A DNA stretch of 36,226 bases. It comes from Aduncisulcus paluster. Taxonomy: Eukaryota; Fornicata. The notes below the pieces were generated by a model. The model did not search any database. It was not told where the DNA came from and was given only the letters and a program-made list of their open reading frames with translations. The stretch spans positions 1 through 36,226 of the forward strand of contig BQXS01012484.1 of NCBI GenBank assembly GCA_024181965.1, given 5' to 3'. Positions 9,122 through 18,667 of the stretch are shown here, piece by piece; within the stretch, counting starts at the first letter, position 1; each line of letters opens with the position of its first letter. The position numbers and the translations under genes were made by a program.

Positions 9122-10320
9122 AACACAATCACAAGGATCAGATTGTTAATTTAGCAAATATGACGCGACCAAATTGGAAAAAAAATACTCAAGATTAGTA
9201 TTATGGAATAACAACAATTAATACTCGGGATAAACAAATGTACTCTCGAATTATTTTAAGTTTTCAAACTTTATACATCAAAATAATTGATATATAAAGA
9301 TCATGATAAAAAAAAATGACTTCATTTGGATAGAATTCGAAAACAAAAATATAAAATTGATATTTCAATTAAAATGCAAAATTAATCATTTTTTAGATGG
9401 GTAAATTTATAATTTTCATAACACAATCACAAGGATCAGATTGTTAATTTAGCAAATATGACGCGACCAAATTGGAAAAAAAATACTCAAGATTAGTATT
9501 ATGGAATAACAACAATTAATACTCGGGATAAACAAATGTACTCTCGAATTATTTTAAGTTTTCAAACTTTATACATCAAAATAATTGATATATAAAGATC
9601 ATGATAAAAAAAAATGACTTCATTTGGATAGAATTCGAAAACAAAAATATAAAATTGATATTTCATTAAACTTTTTTTAATGGGTAAATTTATAATTTTC
9701 ATAACACAATCACAAGGATCAGATTGTTAATTTAGCAAATATGACGCGACCAAATTGGAAAAAAAATACTCAAGATTAGTATTATGGAATAACAACAATT
9801 AATACTCGGGATAAACAAATGTACTCTCGAATTATTTTAAGTTTTCAAACTTTATACATCAAAATAATTGATATATTTTCTACACAAGCTCCAACAGAAA
9901 AATGACTGTATGGACAGTAAGCTTTCTTGCTTGCGGCCAGGGCTTTATCCAAGAGAGATTTTTCGTGAGAAGAAATAATTGGACATGGATCGAATGGTGA
10001 TTTTTCGATTAAACTTTTTTTAATGGGTAAATTTATAATTTTCATAACACAATCACAAGGATCAGATTGTTAATTTAGCAAATATGACGCGACCAAATTG
10101 GAAAAAAAATACTCAAGATTAGTATTATGGAATAACAACAATTAATACTCGGGATAAACAAATGTACTCTCGAATTATTTTAAGTTTTCAAACTTTATAC
10201 ATCAAAATAATTGATATATAAAGATCATGATAAAAAAAAATGACTTCATTTGGATAGAATTCGAAAACAAAAATATAAAATTGATATTTCAATTAAAATG
10301 CAAAATTAATCATTTTTTAG
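9084..10320. repeat. Nested exact duplications of the cytidine deaminase 5' region
   Basis: Four head-to-tail copies share the deaminase start codon region and upstream DNA. R1 is 9084-9396 (native). R2 is 9397-9664, matching R1 at an offset of 298. R3 is 9665-9876, offset 581. R4 is 9877-10320, offset 924 and reaching back to 8953, inside the coding region. The copies look base-for-base identical, although they are mostly non-coding. The R1/R2 junction lies in a shared T-rich stretch and the R2/R3 junction in a shared ATTAAA; R3/R4 shows almost no homology. Unique DNA resumes at about 10323. Either very recent tandem duplication or misassembly could produce this. Confidence 0.9.
9845..10045 (-). 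pseudogene. Truncated cytidine deaminase copy
   Basis: This carries the deaminase start and its first 55 codons unchanged (to GACVE), then runs into duplicated non-coding DNA and stops after ten unrelated residues. Both zinc-binding motifs are missing, so any product would be inactive. It is the coding part of repeat copy R4 and keeps the native upstream sequence, so it could be transcribed. Confidence 0.85.
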
Positions 10321-10323
10321 ATT

Positions 10324-10352
10324 GTTTTGTGAAAAAGAATAATAACTAAACG
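10324..10352 (+). repeat. 29-base sequence repeated exactly at 20264-20292
   Basis: The 29 bases beginning GTTTTGTGAAAAAG occur here, directly beyond the outer edge of the deaminase duplications, and again immediately before the N gap in the ABCC gene. Orientation is the same and there are no mismatches. Confidence 0.9.
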
Positions 10353-10694
10353 GGGGAAATGATGAGTTTGATTTTTTCATTTTGGTTGACAAGATGATTG
10401 GATGTTATTTTATTGTAAATTATTCTTTGGTAGCATACAAATAATACTTTTTCCTTTTATCATTGTGAATAGCCACAAATTACCGATTTAGAAGTTCGCT
10501 CAAGTAGATCGCCACATCAAAGCTGGACGCATTGTGAATAATCAATTTTATTATTATCACCGACCAAAAATAAAATGGTGAACTGTAGAAACTACAGAAA
10601 TTAGACTAAATTACAGAAAAAATGATGAAGCGGGAGATTTTGTTTTTTTCGTTTTTTTTTTTTTTATATAAACTACAAGAGATATTTCAGAGAT
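10353..10694. other. Spacer downstream of the pseudokinase gene
   Basis: A+T-rich with a T run near 10652-10664 just beyond the pseudokinase stop. I see no gene. CATTGTGAATA occurs twice (about 10463 and 10531), probably by chance. Confidence 0.5.
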
Positions 10695-12972
10695 TTATCT
10701 ACTTCCCCCAAAGCTAACTCCATGGACTTTAACATGTCTGATGGCAACAATGTTTCCTCCACGAACATTAGCAGGGAATTTTAACCGAATAGCAACACAG
10801 GTCGTTTCTCCAGGGAGGGTAAAATCAAGCTGTTCTTTCCTCTCACATTTGAATTCTTTCAAAACCTTCCATTTGCTCTTCTCTGTCTCCATAACAGACA
10901 CTTCCATGAGGCTAGGACCACATTCACCCGGACAGACAGTGACCCCACTGACGAATGTTGTCTTGTTGTTACAAACATTGAGATCAACAACGGGACTGAG
11001 GGCAGAATAGACAGTGACATCGTCAGCGAGAACATTCTCAACACGGTTGTCCTTCTCGTGGAGGAGATCCCAGGAGGAGTACTCATAGGGATGCTGGATA
11101 GTGATGGGCTGAGGAGTAGCACGTTGAACCTGACGCTCAAGCTTTGCGAGATTCCTCTTCACATCCTTGATGAGGGGAGACAATTCACAATACTTTGAAC
11201 CGAGTTCCTTCTTTGTCTGCTCCTCTTCCTCGATTCTTGCCTTCTCGTCTTCCTCATATTTGGCAAGCTTTTCCTTGACGGCCTTGAGTTCATCTTCAAG
11301 GTGGTCAATACGGGCGGAAGAATCGCGGAGTCTTGGAAGGCAAGCAATGTCACCAGTGACCTCTGGAGGTGGCTGGGAGAGCTCATAGTCCTCAAAGGAA
11401 CGGAGATGGGCGAGACTGGTGGGCAAACCAACAACAACCTCAGTTCCAGCCTTGTCATGGGCATCAAGCAAGGAGGAAGGATATCCCTCTTTCGAGAAGA
11501 GCTTCTGGAAGTCCCCAACTGTCGAGTTATAGGAGTGAATAAGGCTCTTGATGGTCTCAAGCTTTCCCTCAAGATCTCTGCGGCACATTTTGACCTTATC
11601 GTACCAGCACATACAAATAAAACGACGAGCGGCACTCTGGCACAAGATAGTGTCTTGACGGAACTTGTGGAACATCCGACGCATCTGTTTGCAGAGGACA
11701 TTGGCTTGGCAACGCATAATGGCCTTCCTGGCAATCAAATACTTTGTACGTTCTCCGTGCATACGCCAAGCACTCTGAAGTTTGACGGCAGCAGCGTTCT
11801 TGTGATCAGCAAGGGCAATCTTATATCTCTTACGTTGGAGACAACCACGGATATGCTTCTGGATGGTGATAGCAGAGTTTCTGAGCTTACGGTACTCCTT
11901 TCTGACAACATGACCTCTCCACACACGTTGGACGTCAACAGCAAAATCATACTGGGCGTAAGTGAGAACTTCTTGAGCATTCCATCTCTCCTCGGCCTTG
12001 ACACGGATCAGATTTTCAACAATAGCCTTAATACGAGGGAATTCATGAAGAGGGTCAAGATCAACATGACCTGTGAGGGCATCGTCTCTAAAAGTGACTT
12101 CGTTAGTAATGTTAAATGGAAGTTTTCCAGTGACAAGTTGATAAATAGTTACACCAAGGGCCCAAAGATCGGCGGCAGTTGTGTATTTCTTCAAGGCAAG
12201 AAGTTCGGGAGCCCAGTACACAAGAGTACGAGGAATAGCATCTCCGATCAATATTTTGGAGAAAAGTTGATGAGTTTGGCGAGCAGAATCAAGCTCTGTC
12301 TTACCAAATTCACCGATCATAGCTGATCCATCTTCAGCCATATAAATTGAACTAGGCTTAAGCCTACCATGAATAATATTACAATTGTGGACAGCACAAA
12401 GACCTTTGGCAATGTCACAGATAAGGCGGAGGCAACGACGATAGATGGGCCTCTCAGGAGCCTTCACAATAGTTTGAAGAGCATCACCCTTGATTCCTTC
12501 CTCCATAAGAAGAACGAGGGTCTTGTAGGTGTATGATGAAGTTGGCCTTTCACTCCAATAGGAGAAAAGGGACACAATATTGGGATGGCCTTGGAAACGG
12601 GCAAGGGAATCAGCTTCATAAACTTTGAGGTCATATGTACGTCTATCAACACAATCCAAACGTTTTAATACTAAAGGAATATGTTTCAAATGTTCAGCTT
12701 TGGGGCGACAGCGAAAAACTTCTCCTTGAATAATAGACAGATCACCTCGTTTAACGGCAAGGGCTTGGCGGTGATCTATATGCAGTTGGAGAGGAGAACA
12801 TAATTGGGATAATTCGAGAGCTGCAAAATATTATTAAAAATACAAGGGAAAGGCTTGATTAGATTTGAATTTGAATTCTATGTAAAATACAGATAAAACA
12901 AATATATAACATACATTTTGATATCGGAGAACCAATACTCTCACCTCCTAACTGAAGTACTTCTAATTTCAT
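10695..12972 (-). CDS. IQ-motif pseudokinase with C-terminal beta-sandwich domain (two exons)
   Basis: Spliced from exon 1 (12972-12915, 19 codons plus one base) and exon 2 (12820-10695) to give 727 residues. A kinase fold covers about residues 40-305: the beta3 lysine lies in LVLKRL (about 69-74), and the activation segment ends at WAPELL. The catalytic loop reads HGRLKPSS (170-177) instead of HRDLKPxN, and DFG is EFG (190-192), so both catalytic aspartates are gone. No glycine-rich loop is evident. About five IQ-like motifs (314-423, for example IQKHIRGCLQRKR) suggest calmodulin or centrin binding. A coiled coil (519-588) precedes a ~110-residue C-terminal domain (608-721) with the strand pattern of a galactose-binding-like fold (inference). 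Starting inside exon 2 would remove the kinase N-lobe strands, and splicing supplies the only ATG in frame. It probably acts as a scaffold at a microtubule or centrin structure. Confidence 0.8.
12821..12914 (-). other. Intron of the pseudokinase gene (94 bases, phase 1)
   Basis: The donor is GTATGT and the acceptor TTTTGCAG. TCTAATCA in the second half of the intron resembles a branch site. Removing it joins T and CT into a serine codon and extends the kinase frame to an ATG. Donor, phase and position near the start match the other two introns in the window. Confidence 0.85.
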
Positions 12973-13480
12973 TGGTGTAAAGAGAGCCAAATCGGAAACC
13001 AGCGAAAATTGGAGCTCCAAAAATAGTGCAGCAAAATATACAGACTATATGAAATATAAATGAAAATTAGAATGAAGAAAGAAATTAGAAATTGACATTT
13101 GTGATTAATAGGGTCAACTATAGAGGATTTTATTATATGATAGTCGGCAAAATTTCTTGGGCTTTTTTTACGTGATTTAGCGAGAGGTCCAATGAATGGA
13201 TGTTTAGATAAAGATTATCATTATTCGTAAAGTCATTTTTTTGATTGTAAAAGGCAAGAATTTGTCTAATTCCTTTGTTTTTTGGAACATGGATCATGTA
13301 GCGTGTAAATGTAGATATAATAAGTTATAAATGGCGTATTATGAGTTTTAAATAATCCATAATAAAGTTTGTTCCTTTATTGGACATATTTACCTTGTCA
13401 ATAATAAAATAAAACGAAGAAGCTTTTTTTGCATGATTTAATACACTTAAAGTCTTATACATATATTATTTTATTATTAT
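12973..13480. promoter_or_regulatory. Divergent region between pseudokinase and Kar5/GEX1-like genes
   Basis: About 508 A+T-rich bases must hold both promoters. No shared box or gene is visible. The last 50 bases before 13481 are almost pure A/T. Confidence 0.5.
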
Positions 13481-15676
13481 ATGAAATATTATATATGTTT
13501 TTTGTTATCATTTCTTCTTACTTTTTGTACTTCTTTCTCTTTTTCCTCCTTTTCTGTTGATCTTGTTGAAAGAGTCTTGCCTGCAATTTCAGTAGTTTCC
13601 ATGGAAAATATGAATGATACGATGAATACATGTATTCATTTAGCTGTTTACAGGTTGGAACAGTGCTTACCTGATTTTTCCCCCTCTTATGGTGAGTCTC
13701 CAATCCAACAGCTTAAGAAGAAACAATTAGCGCTCGATTTTTATAATTGTTTTCTTATTGAACATAATCAAGACCCCATAGCATGTTCTCTATTTGATTT
13801 TGGAGATTCTTCATTTTCTGATATTTCTAATTTTGATTCTCTCTCGCCAATCATGAATATTCCAGCTGAATCTGTATATTGTTCCAATTTCAATGCCATA
13901 GAAAAATCGCCTATTGATCAAACTCGTTGTTTTAACATGATTTTGAACTCTCGTGATAGTGATGTGTATAAACGATATTTGAATGATGTAGAGGAAATAT
14001 GGGATAAAATAATGATAGAAAAGGCTAATGAGAAATTTCAAGCATTAATTTATGAGTTATCTCGCCAATCTGTTTCTCTTAATTCATCCATGACCGATCT
14101 TTCTGATGAAGTCCGCACCCAATCAGATCTAATCAAATTATCAACTGCCGATTTAAAGTCTGAGTTTGGTGATCTTGTTGCTTTATTTAACGATGGATCG
14201 ACCGCATTTATGCTTGCGATGTCATCGTTCTTCTCTGAATTTCAGACCTCAGCCACCCAAATACAAGCGAATGTGGAACAAACCTTGAAAGTAACCGAAG
14301 AAGCACTTGCAAAGCAGGATGATGCGATGCGATTGTCACAGGAACAATCGGATCAACTTGATAGTCTTTCGAAGCACTCCACCTCCATGCTTGGTTCCAT
14401 CTCTGAAGATCTTGGCGACATTCACTCATTCACCGCTGATACAGTGAGCAATGTGAATGAAATGTATCTTAAGATTATTGAAAACCGTGATCTCTCGAAA
14501 AGAGAATCCGAGGCAATCGAGACTTTGCTTACCGAGATGCACAACGAAGTGAGTTCAGTTCCTCAACTTCTTGCTGATATACATGCCAATAGCACTTCCA
14601 GCAATGTATTTTTTGAATATGTTAAAGTTTTTGGATTGTACCTTGGACTTGTTTTCTCTCTTCGAATCTTATTTTTCTCATTCGCCATCCCTTTTGTTGC
14701 CATTCCATCGACAATATCGTTTATAATATGTTTTTGTGTTGAAATTTATCTTATAAAACTTCGATTTCGACCCTCTTCTCCTCCTCCTCTTGTTTTTATC
14801 ATGGATTATTTCGACAATGAATTCCTTCATGGTATCATTGATAGAGTATTTAACTATATCACCGTTAACTATGTTCTTGTGTCATCCTTGATTCGATGTT
14901 CATACATAATATTCTGCATATTTTGTAGCCTTTCTAGGCACCGTTACATTGTCGCGCAGAATGGTGCTGTTAATGAGATTAATAATGAGAGATGGCAACG
15001 TCTAGAAGAGTCCATTATGCTGTTAAGTGAAAGTATAAGTTTAACAAGTGGAGTCGCGAGCAGTTTCCGTGAAGACAAAGTTGAGTCTCATTCTTCCTCT
15101 CTTCCGCTCGAAAAGGAGGGAAAACATGATAACACAAGTGGTATTGTTGGCAATAGTTTGGGTATTATTCAAAAAGATGGTGATAGCAAACCTGAGACTT
15201 TTGCAATAGATCTTCCTAAATCCCCTGAAGTGGAAGTGTTCATTCCGCGAGATGATGATACCTTAGCTTCAACAGTTCAAGATAAGATGGTTTCAGATCC
15301 GTATGACATAATTAGAGAGAAAAAGACCCTTGAAACAATGGAGATACATGGTGATTTGATAGATGATCTCAAACAGGAGGAAGAGGTGAATAGGTCAGTG
15401 GTTCACATCAAGGGATCTGGAGCAAGAAAGGGCATTGGAGGACAGCATAGTCGAAATCGTTCAAGGAGGGCAGGATTTTTGGCAAAAAAAATTAAGTCTG
15501 GACTGAGTACAAAATCCTCAATGGAAAACCCTTGTGTGCTGAAAGAGAAAGAAAGTGAGGGGGTTGATGAAATTATTGGGAAAAGGAGAAAGAAAGGTGT
15601 GTTTTCATCTGATCTTCCAAAAAAACAACACAGTACTGTCAAAATAGAAAACAAAGAGGAGGAGAAACAAAAGTGA
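13481..15676 (+). CDS. Kar5/GEX1/Brambleberry-like nuclear fusion protein
   Basis: A 731-residue membrane protein. Residues 1-25 form a hydrophobic signal peptide. A cysteine-rich domain follows (C51, C62, C90, C102, C134, C150) with the family pattern: CIHLAVYRLEQCLPDF, then LALDFYNCFLIEHNQDPIAC, then a cysteine followed by VYKRYLNDVEEIWDKI. Next comes a long predicted coiled coil (about 180-370), hydrophobic spans (about 378-427) and another (about 455-485), and a polar, basic tail (490-731). This order of signal peptide, Cys-rich domain, coiled coil and C-terminal spans is that of the Kar5 (yeast), GEX1 (plants, algae, protists) and Brambleberry (fish) family. These proteins act in the nuclear envelope during fusion of gamete nuclei. 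The cysteine spacing and architecture are seen; the function is inferred. The long basic tail is unusual. The alternative is an unrelated ER coiled-coil protein. Confidence 0.68.
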   Translation: MKYYICFLLSFLLTFCTSFSFSSFSVDLVERVLPAISVVSMENMNDTMNTCIHLAVYRLEQCLPDFSPSYGESPIQQLKKKQLALDFYNCFLIEHNQDPIACSLFDFGDSSFSDISNFDSLSPIMNIPAESVYCSNFNAIEKSPIDQTRCFNMILNSRDSDVYKRYLNDVEEIWDKIMIEKANEKFQALIYELSRQSVSLNSSMTDLSDEVRTQSDLIKLSTADLKSEFGDLVALFNDGSTAFMLAMSSFFSEFQTSATQIQANVEQTLKVTEEALAKQDDAMRLSQEQSDQLDSLSKHSTSMLGSISEDLGDIHSFTADTVSNVNEMYLKIIENRDLSKRESEAIETLLTEMHNEVSSVPQLLADIHANSTSSNVFFEYVKVFGLYLGLVFSLRILFFSFAIPFVAIPSTISFIICFCVEIYLIKLRFRPSSPPPLVFIMDYFDNEFLHGIIDRVFNYITVNYVLVSSLIRCSYIIFCIFCSLSRHRYIVAQNGAVNEINNERWQRLEESIMLLSESISLTSGVASSFREDKVESHSSSLPLEKEGKHDNTSGIVGNSLGIIQKDGDSKPETFAIDLPKSPEVEVFIPRDDDTLASTVQDKMVSDPYDIIREKKTLETMEIHGDLIDDLKQEEEVNRSVVHIKGSGARKGIGGQHSRNRSRRAGFLAKKIKSGLSTKSSMENPCVLKEKESEGVDEIIGKRRKKGVFSSDLPKKQHSTVKIENKEEEKQK

Positions 15677-16018
15677 CATTGTTGAATTATATCAATATTA
15701 TACGAGCTTATTCATTATATCGATATAAAATTTATTATAACATTTATCTAACGAACAAATTATATGTACAAATTATTAATTATTTCCTTAAACACTTCTA
15801 TTATAGTTCAATGTTGAGGAACTCGTTTTTTCAAATTTTTGAGAATCGTAATATGATCAATATTCTTACATATACAAACAACTAACACTTTTTATAATAC
15901 TTGGTTGAGAATAAAATAATGGTAAAATATTGCATAATGCTATATTCACTGTGGAAAAGACGATTTTTTGAAATTTTTTCTAGATTTTGCATCGTAAAAA
16001 TATTGACATTTATAATTG
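15677..16018. other. A+T-rich spacer before tRNA-Ser
   Basis: Extremely A/T-rich. No gene is credible. It holds the 3' end of the Kar5/GEX1-like gene and the 5' flank of tRNA-Ser. Confidence 0.5.
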
Positions 16019-16101
16019 GGCGTGATGGCCGAGTGGTCTAAGGCGGTTGTCTTGAAAACAATTGTGCATTGCACGCGTGGGTTCGAACCCCACTCGCGCC
16101 G
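16019..16101 (+). tRNA. tRNA-Ser (anticodon TGA)
   Basis: Acceptor GGCGTGA pairs with TCGCGCC (16094-16100) and the discriminator is G. The anticodon stem GTTGT/ACAAT encloses CTTGAAA, giving TGA. A long variable arm (GTGC-ATT-GCAC) marks it as a class II serine tRNA. The T arm GTGGG-TTCGAAC-CCCAC contains a perfect B box. There is no intron. Confidence 0.95.
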
Positions 16102-16109
16102 TTTATACA

Positions 16110-16113
16110 TTTT
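16110..16113 (+). terminator. Pol III terminator of tRNA-Ser
   Basis: This is the first run of four T residues after the tRNA, eight bases beyond its 3' end. It is minimal but adequate. Confidence 0.6.
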
Positions 16114-16322
16114 CGAAAGTGGTGAAGGACACAAATTGTTTTTTTGGATCTTTTGTCATAAAGATTTCTCTTATAATGCAAATGATGATGGTGAAGGGGC
16201 CCATAAAATCGAACAAACTTTGTTCCTTAAAGGATTGAATAAGATATGATTTATTTAGATCTATAATATATCACTCGTCTTTCATTTTTTTGAATACGTA
16301 ATATAGAATTGAAATAATATAA

Positions 16323-16862
16323 TTATTGGTCCTGATCAAAAAGGAATTTCGATGGTAAGGATGAATATTCCTCTAAAAGCGTATCTAAAACAGAATGATG
16401 TATTTTCAATGCTGGTAAATCAAGTATTTCATATCCAGCATCACTCATGGCACCTGATTCTTGGGATGATAATGCCTTTTTGCCACTTTCTAATGAAGAT
16501 CGACGCTTTTGTTGAATATTATGAAATTCTATTGATCCTTTGGATTCCTTTTCTTCCTTTTTTCTTTCTTTCTCAATTTCAGCTTCTAATTCTTTTTGTT
16601 CTTGGATCCGGCGAAATTTTTTAATTTCTCTTTGTCGTTGTCTCTCTTGCCGTCTTTTTACCATTTCAGCTTGATAAATCTTTTCTTGCTCTTTATGGTA
16701 TTCTTCTTCCAATTTAACACGTTTTAATATCTCTTTTGCCGATTCTTTGGCGTCTAATTGCTGTAATGCTACCCTTTGGGAGTCAAACCATATAAACTCA
16801 GGATTCTCAATAGCTGAGAGGTATATAAAAAATTCACTTTCTGGATATGATAAATGTGCCAT
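16323..16862 (-). CDS. Small basic coiled-coil protein, unrecognised
   Basis: A 179-residue protein starting MAHLSYPESEFFIYLSAIEN at the ATG 16862-16860. The first ~40 residues look folded, with aromatic residues and a short hydrophobic stretch. Residues about 40-110 form one long charged helix dense in Glu, Lys, Arg and Gln. The remainder is Ser-rich and ends with a short amphipathic segment (LKIHHSVLDTLLEEYSSL). There is no membrane span. I do not recognise the family; small proteins of this composition are common among flagellar or basal-body components, but nothing here proves that. It lies divergently from the TTLL1-like gene, with about 311 bases between start codons. Confidence 0.65.
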   Translation of the reverse strand: MAHLSYPESEFFIYLSAIENPEFIWFDSQRVALQQLDAKESAKEILKRVKLEEEYHKEQEKIYQAEMVKRRQERQRQREIKKFRRIQEQKELEAEIEKERKKEEKESKGSIEFHNIQQKRRSSLESGKKALSSQESGAMSDAGYEILDLPALKIHHSVLDTLLEEYSSLPSKFLFDQDQ

Positions 16863-17173
16863 ATATATCTCTGATTATGACCTACTTATAATCCTCTTCC
16901 TCTCAAATTCAATATTTTATGAATTGGATTGGTTAGGGGTGCATCCTCTTTTTTTTATTGGCTTTTTTATTCTAAATATTGGGTATTTTTCCCTGTTATA
17001 ATTTTTTATAACATAAATAATCCTGTATTATTGTATATTGATATAGTAAAGAGAGTTTTGCACTTTTCTTGAGAAAAGAGAAATATTCCTCAAACTTAAA
17101 CACTCCATATTTTATTTAAATTGGTTAATAATTTTAATATCATCAATTGCATTTATTTATCATTGAATATTAG
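16863..17173. promoter_or_regulatory. Divergent region upstream of the TTLL1-like gene
   Basis: A 311-base A+T-rich spacer that must carry promoters for both flanking genes. No element is recognisable. Confidence 0.5.
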
Positions 17174-18518
17174 ATGGTTAAGATCGGGAAGGTAAAATTC
17201 AAAACAGATGCTGATCGCTTTTGCACAGTTTCAAATTTTGAGAAAAGAGGATGGAGTAGAGGTCATGGTGCTGGTATGTTATTTACTTTTTCAGTTTTGA
17301 TTGTTATGGTTTCGAAAATCTCTTTTCGGGCATCTTTTTTTTCTTATTAATATTTTTATTGCTCTTTTTATGATATATTATTGACAAAATATTATAATTT
17401 GTCGATTTTTTTACCTAGATTGGAATTTTTACTGGGCAACTGTTGGGACTGTTAAATGGATATTTTCTCCAGAAGCTGGCAAAAGGTTGTCGGATCATCA
17501 AATAATTAATCATTTTCCCAATCACTATGAACTTACGAGGAAAGATCTTATGGTTAAGAATATCAAACGTTATCGACGTGAGCTTGAACGCGATCAAGGG
17601 CCCCTTGTGTATGCTAATGGGGACTCTGTTCTTGATTTTATTCCGCAGACATATTTATTACCGGCAGAATATACATCATTTTTAGATGAATTTAAGAGAG
17701 TTACTGCGGGGGAACGAGATGAAAGGAAGAAAGTCCCATGGATTTTGAAGCCAAGTGGGAGAGCTCAAGGAAAAGGAATTGTAATCATTCATAAACTTCA
17801 TCAAGTGAAGAAATATTGTACTCCAAAGAGTTATTCGAGTTCAATTGGTCGCGATAGCCATGTTGTGTCCAGATACATTCACAGACCTCTTCTTGTGGGT
17901 GGAAGGAAATTTGATCTTCGGTTATATGTGTTGGTAACATCGTTTCGTCCATTGCGTGCCTATATACATCGCCAAGGCTTTTGTAGGTTTTGTATGTCTA
18001 AATATAGCAGCGATTCTCTCTCAATGTCTGATCCTTTCGTTCATTTGACGAATGTTGCCATCCAAAAGCATGGAGAAGAGTATGATGAAAGGAATGGTGG
18101 AAAATGGTCGCTGGAATCTTTCTTGTTCTATATCGAATCCACTCGAGGTCGAGAATCTTGTAGGAAAATGCAAGATAGAGTTGAAAATATTATATTTCAT
18201 ACATTACAAAGTGTAAAACATGTTATTTTAAGTGATAAACATTGTTTTGAGTGTTACGGTTATGATTTGTTGATAGATGAAGATTTGAGGCCATGGCTCA
18301 TTGAAATTAATGCTTCTCCTTCATTATCTGCATCAACAGTGGCAGATAGGCTGTTAAAATATACCTTATTAGATGATATTTTGAATATTGTAATTCCACC
18401 ATTGTATCCACATTCTCACACTGAAAGAGGGGGATGGAGGGGTGGAGTATATCAAGACTGTTCAAAGGAAGATTTGGGTGGATTTGAAGTGCTCGTTGAT
18501 GAAAGGAAAGAGAGATAA
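17174..18518 (+). CDS. TTLL1: TTLL1-type tubulin polyglutamylase (two exons)
   Basis: Exon 1 (17174-17273) and exon 2 (17419-18518) give 399 residues; human TTLL1 is a little over 420. This enzyme adds glutamate side chains to tubulin tails, mainly on ciliary axonemes and basal bodies. The N-terminal FEKRGW and DWNFYWATV segments are joined only by splicing. RLSDHQIINHFPNHYELTRK and LMVKNIKRYRRELE are close to TTLL1 throughout. ATP-grasp elements are complete: WILKPSGRAQGKGI (141-154), GGRKFDLRLYVL (194-205), HLTNVAIQK (242-250), and EINASPSL (329-336) with the metal-binding glutamate and asparagine. The match is to TTLL1 rather than TTLL4/5/6/7, because it lacks their C-terminal extensions. 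In animals TTLL1 works in a multi-subunit complex; none of its partners is recognised here. A start inside exon 2 would lose the FEKRGW segment. Confidence 0.93.
17274..17418 (+). other. Intron of the TTLL1-like gene (145 bases, phase 1)
   Basis: The donor is GTATGT and the acceptor TTACCTAG. Splicing joins G and AT into an aspartate codon and creates the conserved DWNFYW motif. The intron begins 100 coding bases after the ATG. Confidence 0.93.
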
Positions 18519-18667
18519 ATTTCAGGCAGTCAGATTTATCTCTAATTAAATGGGAAATAAATTGCATTTTATGAATTTACTTTTACTATAACTTAATATT
18601 TAAGCTTTATTGATAGCATTTTAATGGAATAGAAATCTGCAATACATCGATTCTCCTTTTCGGGACA

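Noticed and set aside
9084-10320. Transposon or LTR explanation for the deaminase duplications
   Set aside because: The copies have different end points, carry host gene sequence, and show no transposase or target-site duplication.
11301-12326. 341-codon plus-strand frame opposite the pseudokinase
   Set aside because: It lies antisense to a well-supported kinase and IQ coding region and has no family resemblance.
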